Assembly (NCBI RefSeq): GCF_900104305.1
Contig: NZ_FNJC01000001.1
Span: 796,543 to 860,542 of the forward strand
Length of the DNA stretch: 64,000 nucleotides
Direction of reading: 5' to 3'
From: Filomicrobium insigne
Lineage (GTDB): Bacteria; Pseudomonadota; Alphaproteobacteria; Rhizobiales; Hyphomicrobiaceae
The notes under the pieces: generated by a model
Told to the model about the DNA's origin: nothing
The model's database searches: none
The model's input: only the letters and a program-made list of their open reading frames with translations
Translations under genes and position numbers: made by a program
In this document: positions 19,777-28,261 of the stretch, piece by piece
Numbering within the stretch: position 1 is the first letter of the stretch
Layout of the letters: the number at the start of each line of letters is the position of its first letter

Positions 19777-20463
19777 GTGACACTTCCTTTTTCGGTGAGT
19801 TGCCTTCGCCCGTTTCTGGTGGCGAAGTTCTTCGAACCTCAACGCATGCTGAGCTGGTCTCTCACGCACCCGGGCGCACGGGTGGCGCAGTGCGTTGCCT
19901 GGATAGAGGTGTGTAACACGGATCTGCCGCAAGATACCGACGCCGCCTCGTACATTTCCCGACGCATGGTAGAGGCCAATCTGTCAGACGCAGTCACGCT
20001 AGTGACCTCTCGCGATATTCGCCGTCATCACGTCTCACAATCGATCATCGAGGACGATGCCGCCACCTGTCTCACAACAGCGGGACTTTCAAACGGCGAA
20101 CGCGTCGGCTGACGTATTTCCACCCCTGTGCCGTTGGCTGGCACGATCAATACGCTTCTGCATGTGTCGCGGCCGCTTTCAGAGGGGGCTTTCCTCGAAA
20201 CAATGTCCGTTGTGACGCAGGCGCGCACGACTGCGATACTTGAGGCCGATGTTCAGCGCGATGGCGTCACCTTAACGGGAACGGGGACCGACTGCATTGT
20301 CGTCGCAGCACCAACAAACGGTACGGTCGCACAATTCGCGGGCCTGCACACTGCCCTCGGTGAAGCGGTTGGCGCAGCCGTGTACCAGGCGACGCGGGAC
20401 GGCGTTGAAACATGGCAGCGCGATCGGGAAACTTCTTTCGCGCACCGCACCGCTCGTGCTTAA
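19777..20463 (+). pseudogene. cbiZ: Adenosylcobinamide amidohydrolase with in-frame TGA
   Basis: CbiZ removes the aminopropanol arm from adenosylcobinamide so that cobyric acid can be reused. The translation aligns with the family along its length: RPFLVAKFFEPQRMLSW, DAVTLVTSRDIRRHH, TTAGLSNGERVG, then AGTINTLLHVSRPLSEGAF and LTGTGTDCIVVAAP. A single TGA at 20110-20112 interrupts the same reading frame after GERVG. An Arg codon is expected there, and CGA to TGA is one transition. No frameshift is present and the sequence after the stop remains well conserved, so the lesion looks recent. A GTG at 19777 gives normal family length; an ATG at 19699 is also possible. Confidence 0.85.
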
Positions 20464-20529
20464 GCGGTTGCCGCGCACACTCCGGTCCTGATATTGGGCG
20501 CACTGAACTTCACCGACGAATTCGAAAAG

Positions 20530-21054
20530 ATGCCTTCAGAACCTAACAACCACATCACGCTTGTGCTTGGCGGCGCGCGATCCGGCAAAAGCAAAAAAGC
20601 GGAAAGCCTCGTGATGGCTCTTCCCCCGCCGTGGATCTATGTTGCAACGGCCCAAGCCTTCGACGACGAGATGCGGGAGCGTCTCGAGGCTCATAAAGAG
20701 CGTCGGGATGATCGTTGGGCGACCGTGGAAGAGCCGCTCGACTTAGCGCAAGCTGTTCGCGACAACTGCGAGGATGATGGCGCACTGCTTGTTGATTGCC
20801 TTACGCTCTGGCTCAGCAACGTCATGCTGGCAGGTCGCTCGGTGGAATGGGAGAGCGACGCCCTGTTGGCTGCGATTAAAGAAGCTCGTGGAACGCTGGT
20901 CATCGTTTCCAACGAAGTCGGGCTCGGTATCGTGCCGGACAATAAGCTCGCTCGAGAGTTTCGAGATGCGCAGGGGCTGCTCAATCAACGCGTCGCAGAG
21001 ATTGCTGACAACGTTATCCTTATGGCAGCCGGCTTACCGCTTACTTTGAAATAG
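20530..21054 (+). CDS. cobU: Adenosylcobinamide kinase / adenosylcobinamide-phosphate guanylyltransferase
   Basis: A 174-residue bifunctional enzyme (CobU/CobP) that phosphorylates adenosylcobinamide and then transfers GMP from GTP. The P-loop GGARSGKS is near residue 12. IYVATAQAFDDEMRERLEAHKERR holds the guanylylated His region (HKERR). LLVDCLTLWLSNVML and VSNEVGLGIVPDNKLAREFRD follow, all characteristic. The ATG at 20530 is preferred to a TTG at 20494. It follows the cbiZ remnant by 66 bp on the same strand and completes the kinase and guanylyl step between cbiB and cobS. Confidence 0.92.
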   Translation: MPSEPNNHITLVLGGARSGKSKKAESLVMALPPPWIYVATAQAFDDEMRERLEAHKERRDDRWATVEEPLDLAQAVRDNCEDDGALLVDCLTLWLSNVMLAGRSVEWESDALLAAIKEARGTLVIVSNEVGLGIVPDNKLAREFRDAQGLLNQRVAEIADNVILMAAGLPLTLK

Positions 21055-21121
21055 CCTTTGGATTGTTCACATGGGAAGCGGCTAGCGCTTCCCATTGCAA
21101 TTCCGCGTCTGTGCTCTCGCG

Positions 21122-22267
21122 TTAGTTTCCGATCAACGGTTCCGCTCGTGCAAAGTGCGCCGCCGATACCGTTATCAGTCCGTCTTCGGCCATACGATCG
21201 AGGACCCAATCGCGGCGTTCCTTCGCGCGCTCATGATTGGTTGGGACATCGAGCCGGTAGTTGTTCGGTGCCTTTGGAAGGGCGGCGAGATAGGCCGCTT
21301 CCGCGACAGTAAGACCAGCGGGGTCCTTGCCAAAATACTGCTCGGCAGCCGCAGCGATCCCATAAGCATGACCGCCGAAGTAGATCTGGTTGAGGTAGAG
21401 TTCCAGTATCCGGTCTTTATCCAACGCATCCTCGATACGGCTAGCAAGGATGATTTCCTTCACTTTGCGCGAGATCGATGGGGGCTGCCCCGTAAGCAGA
21501 ATATTTTTGGCGAGCTGCTGTGTGATCGTGGCGGCACCGGAGGGCTTGCGGCCACTTCCCAAATCTCCGACGTTCTGGAAGGTGGCGCGAACAATCGCGG
21601 ACACACTGAAGCCGGAGTGGCCATAATAGTCCTGATCTTCAGCGGCGAGGAACGCCTTTACGACGTGTTTCGGGATCGATGTCAGCGGGATGAAGCGACG
21701 GTACTCAGCCAACCGACCGCTATCATCGTAACGCACGATATTCGGCGGCGTGTAATTGGCAATATCCGCTGTGCTTGGCAGCTGTCGACCGTAACTCCAG
21801 AAAACACCGCCAACGGTGAAGGCACCGAGCATGAGGACAAGCCCAAGGGCCGCCACACCGCGGACAACCGTTCGCTTCATGCCTCCCGCGATCGCATAGG
21901 GTGCTGAAAGCGGTTTGGTCGGCATGTTCCACGCCTTGGAGAGTTTCGCGATCATCTCCGCAGAAAGGTGTCGACGCCGGTTCAGGATTTCGGAGGCCCG
22001 AGAGCGGGAGCCCAGGACTTGCGCCAAGTCCGCCTGCGTGCGCCCCTGAGCCTGCATCGCGAATGTCAAAAACTCAATCGGATCGGGCGGCTCTACGGGA
22101 TACGATTTACGCTCGTAATCGGCGACAAGAACACAGAGCACTTCAAGACGGTCTCCGTCCTCCGAGCCGGCCGGAGCGTCAAAGAGCCGGTCAATTTCAG
22201 CGAGAGCGGCGCGATGGTCTGCTTCAGATTTAATCGGCCTGATGGTTTGAATCGCGGACTTCGTCAT
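21122..22267 (-). CDS. HigA-type antitoxin domain fused to a GT51 peptidoglycan glycosyltransferase
   Basis: A 381-residue fusion. Residues 1-115 read as a HigA antitoxin (IRPIKSEADHRAALAEIDRLFDA, EGDRLEVL-like segment, then helix-turn-helix GRTQADLAQVLGSRSRASEILNRRR). Residues 132-157 are one membrane helix. Residues 165-381 are the glycosyltransferase half of a class A penicillin-binding protein. GT51 motifs are intact: AAEDQDYYGHSG (catalytic Glu near 210), GAATITQQLAKN, and SRKVKEIILASRIE (second Glu near 271). The protein ends where the transpeptidase domain would begin. The start overlaps the upstream HigB-like stop by four bases. Topology would leave the HTH in the cytoplasm and GT51 in the periplasm. 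An in-frame ATG at residue 130 could start a separate GT51, but its GGAGG is only one base away. Confidence 0.85.
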   Translation of the reverse strand: MTKSAIQTIRPIKSEADHRAALAEIDRLFDAPAGSEDGDRLEVLCVLVADYERKSYPVEPPDPIEFLTFAMQAQGRTQADLAQVLGSRSRASEILNRRRHLSAEMIAKLSKAWNMPTKPLSAPYAIAGGMKRTVVRGVAALGLVLMLGAFTVGGVFWSYGRQLPSTADIANYTPPNIVRYDDSGRLAEYRRFIPLTSIPKHVVKAFLAAEDQDYYGHSGFSVSAIVRATFQNVGDLGSGRKPSGAATITQQLAKNILLTGQPPSISRKVKEIILASRIEDALDKDRILELYLNQIYFGGHAYGIAAAAEQYFGKDPAGLTVAEAAYLAALPKAPNNYRLDVPTNHERAKERRDWVLDRMAEDGLITVSAAHFARAEPLIGN

Positions 22268-22545
22268 CTCTTTCGAGTCTCCTTCATCGCCGAAACAGAC
22301 GTGATGCGAACCACGCCGAGCTGATAGTTGATGTTGAGCACGACGCGACAGCCTGCATCACGCAACTCCAGAACTGTCTGAGTGCCTTCATCGGCACCGA
22401 CGAGAGCACCGCATTCACGGGCAAGACCATCAGGGTTCGTCCACACTGCTTGCTGCAGCAGAACATTGAGCGCGCGCAATGCCGGCCTCGCTCGCGGATT
22501 CTTATCCGCGTAGTCCGTCAAAACTGATGCACCCACTATCGTCAT
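22264..22545 (-). CDS. HigB-like toxin (divergent)
   Basis: A 93-residue protein placed as the toxin of a type II pair, overlapping the HigA-GT51 start by four bases (ATGA). Similarity to the HigB mRNA-interferase family is seen in the N-terminal helices (DYADKNPRARPALRALNVLLQQAVWTNPDGLA), the central Gly/Val-rich part and VVLNINYQLGVVRI. The usual HigB C-terminus (around GTHxEYD) is replaced by SVSAMKETRKR, so the catalytic tail is not recognisable and activity is doubtful. The start is weak: an alternative upstream codon exists at 22587. The call rests largely on the neighbouring HigA domain. Confidence 0.6.
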   Translation of the reverse strand: MTIVGASVLTDYADKNPRARPALRALNVLLQQAVWTNPDGLARECGALVGADEGTQTVLELRDAGCRVVLNINYQLGVVRITSVSAMKETRKR

Positions 22546-22650
22546 GCCATAGTTAAGCTCCCAAACATGGGAACATACTATGCGCAAGTTTAAGGAATTC
22601 CAAGTACGAAATCTGGGAAAGTTAGAGGCGATTGCCGAAGCGGAAGCACT

Positions 22651-23709
22651 TCATGCCGCGGGGTGCAGCGTTGGTTCCGCGGATCTGGATTTCTCGGTCA
22701 GAGGAATATTCATCCGGCAATGAAGTCCTTCTCGCTCGTAGGCGATCTCAATCTCCGCACCGCACTGTGCAGCAAGAACCCGATGTAGCAGCGTTGACCC
22801 GAAGCCTTTGCGACGTGGTTGCTTGACCGGTGGCCCCCCGCGTTCGGTCCAACTAATCGAGAGTTTGCGCCCCGGGTTGACGTTTGCGACCCTCCACAGA
22901 ACCTCTATGCTTCCATCAGGCGCAGATAAAGCGCCGTACTTTGCAGCATTTGTCGTTAGCTCATGCACAGCCATACCGATCGGCACGGCGAGGTCAGCTG
23001 ATAGTTCCACCTGGGGACCGTCAAGTACGATCCGTTGCTTTGCAGCATTATCATAGTGGCCTAATTCGTTCCTCAGAAGTTCGATTAGCGACGCCGTCTG
23101 CCAATAGTCTTCGGTCAGCAGATTGTGCGTGCGGCCAAGCGAGACGATCCGCTCAACGAAGGAATGATGAAAATCATCAATGGATCGCGCAGTGCGGGCC
23201 GTTGCTCCGAGCAATCCCTGCACCGTGGCGAGAGTATTCTTGACCCGATGATGCAATTCGCGAATTAGCAGTTCCTGGCGTTCGTGTGTCTGTTCGCGTT
23301 CTTGCAAATGCGCTTCGACTTCGCGTTGCCGGTGACGTGCTCGCACCGCCGATTTGACGGCGTTGACTAAAACAGTCGGGTGGAACGGACGCTCCAGCAC
23401 CGTCACGTTTCCCAGCAACTCAATGAGATGCTCGACCGGTGTATCCCCACGAAAGGTAAGTAGAACGAAAGGGAGGTCCGACCATGCCGACTGACGCACT
23501 ATCCAATCCGCAAGTGCTGCGCGATCAGCGTTTAAAAGCGCCTCCTCCGTGACGACCGCGCAAGAGGCCCCGTCCAGCTTTGCGACAAGATCACTAAGTT
23601 CGGAGCACACTTCGGATTCAATGGCAACTTCACGTAGGATAGCTGACGCGACTGAACCGTCTCGCCCGGTCGGGGCAAGTAGCAGCACAGGCGCGTCATA
23701 GCTCTCCAT
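22651..23709 (-). CDS. HWE-family histidine kinase with pseudo-receiver domain
   Basis: A 352-residue cytoplasmic sensor kinase. Residues 1-125 resemble a response-regulator receiver but lack the phospho-acceptor Asp (CAVVTEEALL at that position). A short coiled coil leads to the HisKA_2/HWE dimerisation helix (LIRELHHRVKNTLATVQGLL, the phosphorylated His). The ATPase part has VHELTTNAAKYGAL and the WTERGG segment diagnostic of HWE kinases. No membrane helix is seen. The start at 23709 overlaps the end of the KaiC-like gene by 14 bases, so the two are co-translated and probably act together. Confidence 0.88.
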   Translation of the reverse strand: MESYDAPVLLLAPTGRDGSVASAILREVAIESEVCSELSDLVAKLDGASCAVVTEEALLNADRAALADWIVRQSAWSDLPFVLLTFRGDTPVEHLIELLGNVTVLERPFHPTVLVNAVKSAVRARHRQREVEAHLQEREQTHERQELLIRELHHRVKNTLATVQGLLGATARTARSIDDFHHSFVERIVSLGRTHNLLTEDYWQTASLIELLRNELGHYDNAAKQRIVLDGPQVELSADLAVPIGMAVHELTTNAAKYGALSAPDGSIEVLWRVANVNPGRKLSISWTERGGPPVKQPRRKGFGSTLLHRVLAAQCGAEIEIAYEREGLHCRMNIPLTEKSRSAEPTLHPAA

Positions 23710-25213
23710 TGTATTCCACCTCACGATCATCAAGGAGCGTGGCGGATTCGCCATCGAACGTCGGCACGCCCGTCAGCACACCCCGGAATTTTTCCAGAGG
23801 CAGACCAACGCGCAAGCCCCGATGATCGATCCTAAATTCCCTGATCGTATCTTCGTGAGATCCGGTCCGCCTTTTCAACACCGACAAGGCCCGCCGAATG
23901 CGACCATTCGCTTCAAAGAACCGCAGCATCACTACAGAGTCGCTCAAGTACGTGAGGTCCACCGGTGACACCATTTGTCCGACCATGCCGTGCTGCGAGA
24001 GAATTAGGATTGTAACGACACCCTGCTGATTCAGGTATGTCAGCAGCTCGTGCATCTGCAGAACAACGAACGGCTGCTCCGGCATCGCGTTCAAGTAGCC
24101 CGTCAAGCTGTCAATCACGACGAGGCGTGTACCGCGTTCCTCAACCGCCGCTCTTACGCGGCCGGAAAACTCTCCCGGCGAGACATCGGCTGGATCAATC
24201 TGCTCAATCTTCAATCGGCCAGTGTCAATGTGGGGGCTAAGGTCGTATCCAACGCCCTTAGCCCTTTGCAGTAGAATTCCTGTGGTCTCATCGAAACTGA
24301 TGATCAAAGCGGGCTCGCCACGCTGCAATGATTCCCACAGGTGGCTTAGGGCTAAGGTGGATTTTCCCGCACCGGAGGGGCCCACAATCAGCGTGCTCGT
24401 ACCGCGAGTCAGGCCGCCCCCAAGTATTTTGTCCAAACCAGCAACGCCGCTTGGGATCACATCAAGTTCGAAGTTTCGATGATGATGAGCAGCCTTGAGA
24501 CGCGGGAATATCCGTAGACCGCCACGTTCAATGATCAGGTCGTGGTAGCCACCGCGGAAGGCCGTTCCGCGCATCTTCGTAACGGTAACCCTGCGCCGCT
24601 CAGAACCGTAAGCCGGTACGACCTGATCAAGACGTATTACTGCGTGACTTATAGAATGCAGGTTGAGGTCATCATGATCCGACGTGAGGTCGTCAAGCAT
24701 AAGGACAGTGGCATCGTTCAGCAGGAAGTAGCTCTTCAGGGCGAGCACCTGCCGCCGATACCGCAATGAGCCTTGAGACAGTAGTCGTATTTCGGAAAGT
24801 GAATCGAAAACAACGCGCGTGGGTTTTACTCGTTCGATTTCCGCCATCGCCATGCGGACTGTTTCACCTAGCTCAAGGTCGGAGGAATAGACGAGACTTT
24901 GCTGCTGTTTCGGATCGAAGCTCAACTCCGGAGGAACGAGTTCGAATATCTCGATGCCATCGAGCGACCAGCCATGACGAGACGCTACAGATAGGAGTTC
25001 CCGACGGCTTTCTGAAAGTGTGATGTAGAGGCAGGTCTCACCGAGCTCCCGTCCCTCCAATAGAAACTGAAGGCCTAACGTCGTTTTGCCGGAACCCGGC
25101 CGTCCCTCAATGAGATGTGCCCTGTTCGTGGCATAACCGCCCACTAAAATTTCATCGAGACCTGGAACACCAGTTGGGATTGGCGCTGCATCAGTACGCA
25201 AGGGTGCTGTCAT
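23696..25213 (-). CDS. KaiC-like double-domain RecA-fold ATPase
   Basis: A 505-residue protein with two tandem KaiC domains. Domain 1 has TGVPGLDEILVGGY and the P-loop GRPGSGKTTL near residue 40. Domain 2 begins SGVAGLDKILGGGLTRG with the P-loop GPSGAGKSTL. Walker B segments are VVFDSLSEI and LVVIDSLTGYL. In cyanobacterial KaiC the second domain is phosphorylated on adjacent Ser and Thr; the aligned stretch here reads LTYLSDSVVML, so the Ser-Thr pair is replaced by Thr-Tyr (eye alignment). No kaiA or kaiB gene is in the window. Coupling to an HWE kinase suggests a signalling ATPase rather than a clock. Confidence 0.9.
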   Translation of the reverse strand: MTAPLRTDAAPIPTGVPGLDEILVGGYATNRAHLIEGRPGSGKTTLGLQFLLEGRELGETCLYITLSESRRELLSVASRHGWSLDGIEIFELVPPELSFDPKQQQSLVYSSDLELGETVRMAMAEIERVKPTRVVFDSLSEIRLLSQGSLRYRRQVLALKSYFLLNDATVLMLDDLTSDHDDLNLHSISHAVIRLDQVVPAYGSERRRVTVTKMRGTAFRGGYHDLIIERGGLRIFPRLKAAHHHRNFELDVIPSGVAGLDKILGGGLTRGTSTLIVGPSGAGKSTLALSHLWESLQRGEPALIISFDETTGILLQRAKGVGYDLSPHIDTGRLKIEQIDPADVSPGEFSGRVRAAVEERGTRLVVIDSLTGYLNAMPEQPFVVLQMHELLTYLNQQGVVTILILSQHGMVGQMVSPVDLTYLSDSVVMLRFFEANGRIRRALSVLKRRTGSHEDTIREFRIDHRGLRVGLPLEKFRGVLTGVPTFDGESATLLDDREVEYNGEL

Positions 25214-25560
25214 TCAATAACCTTATCTGGCGAAAGCAGTCTTTCGCTTGAATTGGAGCGCCCATCGAACATCGCCGCGTTCGCTCCGTTTGTGGGGCAC
25301 GGCCGAGGGGCTCTCGCGAACGAGATAGCGCGAATGCCCGTCGATCCCTTGTGATCGTGTTGCCCGCTTTATTTCAGCGGTCCGTGCACAAGCTTGCGCG
25401 TTGCGACACTGGCTCGTTATCGACCCCTAAATTCCTCGTCTAGCGGCGCGTAATCGCGGCACTGTAAACAGAGCTTCAGTAGTTTGTCTGTCCACTTGTG
25501 AACACTTTGGGGGGGATCGGCGTTTAGCCCGCGTTGTTAATTGCTAAGCGGGGTATCCGT
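25214..25560. other. 347-bp divergent intergenic region (KaiC-like / Crp-like)
   Basis: No gene is seen. It must carry the promoter of the KaiC-kinase operon on the minus strand and of the Crp/Fnr regulator on the plus strand. A run of seven G occurs around 25510. No clear Crp or FNR palindrome was found by eye. Confidence 0.5.
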
Positions 25561-26382
25561 GTGGATCATTCTGTAACGACGGGGGCTTCTGAACCCTACG
25601 CCATTCGAAATAATCTTTTGCGCTCTTTGAAGCGTGATGACCTTATGCTTTTAGAGCCTTTTCTTCAGGAAATGCATGGAGAAACCGGCGCGATACTAGC
25701 CGAGCCTGGCGACCCCGTGCAGTATGCCTATTTCCCTTGTGGTCCGGCGTTGGCCTCTTTTGTCATCGTCATGGATGATGGCCGCGCTGTCGAAACAGCC
25801 TTGATCGGGCGAGAGGGCGCCGTTGGCGGAATAGTAAGTCAGGGCCGGCTGCCCGCTTATGCTCGCGCAATCGTACAATTTCCAGGACCGTTCCTGCGTA
25901 TATCCATCGGTGATCTGGAATACGCAAAGGCAAGGTCACTGACGCTTCGCTACTTGTTTGCGAGATATGCTGATTGTCTCTTGGCCCAGGTCTTCCAATC
26001 AGTCGCGTGCAATGCTGCTCATTCCATTGAGCAACGAACGGTGAAGTGGCTGCTCGCTGCTATTGACCGCACTGGAGACCACCAGGTTCCTCTTACCCAG
26101 GAGCAGCTCGCAGGCATGCTCGGAGTTGGGCGGAGCTACGTGAGCCGCGTCATGCAGTCGCTCAGGGCTAGTGGACTTCTTGAAACACGACGCGGCAGCG
26201 TTTGCATTCGGGACGCTGAACGTTTGGCATCCTTATCATGCGGCTGCAATGATGCTCTCAAGCGCCATTTTGACCTCGTACTCGCTGGTGTTTATCCCAC
26301 CTGCATTGAGAGTACGGCACAGAGACTTGCCATGGCCAATGACGTAAACGGCTCAAACGGTGCGACGGGCGCGCATTTGTAG
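25561..26382 (+). CDS. Crp/Fnr-family transcriptional regulator
   Basis: A 273-residue regulator. The N-terminal cyclic-nucleotide-binding fold spans roughly residues 20-140 (FLQEMHGETGAILAEPGDPVQYAYFPCGP, VETALIGREGAVGG). The C-terminal winged helix lies near residues 160-235 (EQRTVKWLLAAIDR, PLTQEQLAGMLGVGRSYVSRVMQSL). No FNR-type N-terminal Cys cluster is present, and the ligand is unknown. The longest frame starts at a TTG at 25534; GTG at 25561 has GGGG ahead and is preferred. It is divergent from the KaiC-like operon and may regulate it. Confidence 0.85.
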   Translation: MDHSVTTGASEPYAIRNNLLRSLKRDDLMLLEPFLQEMHGETGAILAEPGDPVQYAYFPCGPALASFVIVMDDGRAVETALIGREGAVGGIVSQGRLPAYARAIVQFPGPFLRISIGDLEYAKARSLTLRYLFARYADCLLAQVFQSVACNAAHSIEQRTVKWLLAAIDRTGDHQVPLTQEQLAGMLGVGRSYVSRVMQSLRASGLLETRRGSVCIRDAERLASLSCGCNDALKRHFDLVLAGVYPTCIESTAQRLAMANDVNGSNGATGAHL

Positions 26383-26399
26383 CTTTGCTCCGCTCCTGC

Positions 26400-27302
26400 T
26401 CACGCCCGGTTCCCAGTTCCAAGATGTCTCATAAGAGCTCGCGCCACAGGTGTCAGCTCCATTTCCGAGCGAAAACATAACGACAACTGTCGAGTCGCCC
26501 AGGCGTCCTCCAGACGGATCGCCACGATGCCCAGTGCTCGGCGGCATCGTCGGGCGGCTGCTTCCGGCATGATCGCTAATCCGACATCGTCCGACACCAT
26601 TCGGCACATGCCTTCGAACGTTCGGACACGGACACGAAACTTCAGTTTCTGTGCCATGCGCGCGACTTGAAGCTCGATATGAGCTTGCAGAGCGCTATCG
26701 GCTGACAGGCCTACAAACTTGTATTTGAGCACACTGGAAAATGCGACGCGCTTGAACGCAGTCAATGGATGACCTCGCGGTGCGACAATCACCAGACGAT
26801 CAATCGCAAAAGGCTCAAGTTGTAAAACGCCGGGATCGACAGCATCGGAAACGATGCCTAGCTCCGCCAGCCCCCCGGTCACAGCCTGAACGATGTCCGA
26901 ACTCTGTCGCTCCCTCAGATCCACATCAATCCGAGGATGCGCTGCTAGCCAAGGCCCAAGCCTCTCCGGCAAGAATTCAGCAATCGCCGCGGTATTGGCC
27001 AGGAGCCGGATCGTCGCTTTTGCACCCTTGGAAAATTCTCCAAGCTCGCCTTGCATATGATCGACTTGGCGCAGGATCAAACGGGCATGGTGAGCAAGCG
27101 CCTCTCCGGCTTCCGTCGGCGTCACGCCTCGTCGTCCCCGTTCAAGGAGCATTACACCGCTTGCCTCTTCCATGCCGCGTAGACGCTCGCTCGCGGAGGG
27201 CAACGACAAGTTCGCCCCGGCAGCACCGTGGGTGATGCTGCCGGCTTCGATAACCGTAAGAAACAAGCGGAGGTCTGTAAGGTCGAAGCGCATACGGCGC
27301 AT
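26400..27302 (-). CDS. LysR-family transcriptional regulator
   Basis: A 300-residue LysR regulator. The N-terminal HTH reads LTDLRLFLTVIEAGSITHGAAGANLSLPSASERLRGMEE. A linker helix and a periplasmic-binding-type effector domain follow (FAIDRLVIVAPRGHPL; DDVGLAIMPEAAAR). An ATG at 27293 is an alternative start. It is divergent from a TauE/SafE transporter gene 90 bp away, the usual layout for a LysR activator of its neighbour. The inducer is unknown and may be the exported sulfur or organic anion. Confidence 0.88.
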   Translation of the reverse strand: MRRMRFDLTDLRLFLTVIEAGSITHGAAGANLSLPSASERLRGMEEASGVMLLERGRRGVTPTEAGEALAHHARLILRQVDHMQGELGEFSKGAKATIRLLANTAAIAEFLPERLGPWLAAHPRIDVDLRERQSSDIVQAVTGGLAELGIVSDAVDPGVLQLEPFAIDRLVIVAPRGHPLTAFKRVAFSSVLKYKFVGLSADSALQAHIELQVARMAQKLKFRVRVRTFEGMCRMVSDDVGLAIMPEAAARRCRRALGIVAIRLEDAWATRQLSLCFRSEMELTPVARALMRHLGTGNRA

Positions 27303-27391
27303 ATTACAAGACCTGCAGCCTTCGGCACAGCCTAAGTCTGTCTCTGGATCATCCGCATTGCCTGACGTCATCGGGACCGTCCAGATGAGGC

Positions 27392-28141
27392 ATGGCAGAA
27401 TTCTCGACCTCGCTCTTCAGCCCCATCGCCCTTACGTTCTTCCTTGCCGGTCTCGTCAAGGGTGTCACCGGCATGGGGCTTCCAACCGTCGCGATGGGAA
27501 TCCTCGGCGCTTTCATGCCGCCCGTCGCGGCAGCTTCGCTCCTGATCGTGCCGTCGGCTGTCACCAACGTTTGGCAACTTTTGATGGGACCGAGCTTCTG
27601 GGCCCTCCTCAATCGACTCAAGTTTATGATGGCTGGGATCGTGGTCGGGACCGTGTCAGGGGCGTCCTTTATTGCCAGCGGCGATATGGCGGTCACCAGC
27701 GCCGCACTCGGTGCGGCGCTGGTGATTTACGCGCTCTATAGCTTGATCGCTCGCCAGCTCCGTGTGCCAGATGCTTCAGAAAAATGGCTTTCTCCGCTTA
27801 TTGGCCTGACGACGGGTGTCGTCACAGGCGGTACGGGTGTCTTCGTCATTCCTGCCGTGCCTTACCTTCAGGGTCTCGACCTGAAACGGGATGACCTGGT
27901 GCAAGCGCTGGGCCTCTCCTTCACCGTATCAACCATCGCGCTCGCAATCGGGTTAGGTTTGCAAGGTGCTTTGCAAGTGTCGGATCTGGGTATGTCAACG
28001 CTCACCATTGCTCCAGCGCTCGTTGGCATGTGGACCGGGCAATTGATCCGCCAAAGGATCAGCGCAGCGGCGTTTCGCCGATGGTTCCTTCTTGGCCTCG
28101 TGGTCCTTGGCACGGAACTGATGAGTAGAGGGCTCATTTGA
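27392..28141 (+). CDS. TauE/SafE-family permease
   Basis: A 249-residue inner-membrane protein with about eight hydrophobic segments. The N-terminal repeat FFLAGLVKGVTGMGLPTVAMGILGAFMPP and the second repeat LTTGVVTGGTGVFVIPAVPYLQ, each with the Gly-rich kink, define the sulfite exporter TauE/SafE family. Members move sulfite, sulfoacetate or other organic anions. The substrate here is not known, although sulfite export would fit a region encoding sulfatases only loosely. It is divergent from its likely LysR regulator. Confidence 0.88.
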   Translation: MAEFSTSLFSPIALTFFLAGLVKGVTGMGLPTVAMGILGAFMPPVAAASLLIVPSAVTNVWQLLMGPSFWALLNRLKFMMAGIVVGTVSGASFIASGDMAVTSAALGAALVIYALYSLIARQLRVPDASEKWLSPLIGLTTGVVTGGTGVFVIPAVPYLQGLDLKRDDLVQALGLSFTVSTIALAIGLGLQGALQVSDLGMSTLTIAPALVGMWTGQLIRQRISAAAFRRWFLLGLVVLGTELMSRGLI

Positions 28142-28261
28142 AATCAGCTCGAAAATATACGCTGCGCGCCAAGCCATATGATATTGTGCAGAGATGTTCC
28201 GCCTAAGCGCGCGGAAGCAAAAGAGGCAAGACGGGCCGGGGACCAAGTGATGGAGTTTCCG

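Noticed and set aside
20110-20112. Selenocysteine reading of the TGA in cbiZ
   Set aside because: CbiZ is not known to use selenocysteine, Arg is expected, and no SECIS-like structure was seen.
22580-22725. Short plus-strand frame starting MRKFKEFQVRN upstream of the kinase end
   Set aside because: It overlaps the kinase 3' end on the other strand and has no clear ribosome binding site or family.
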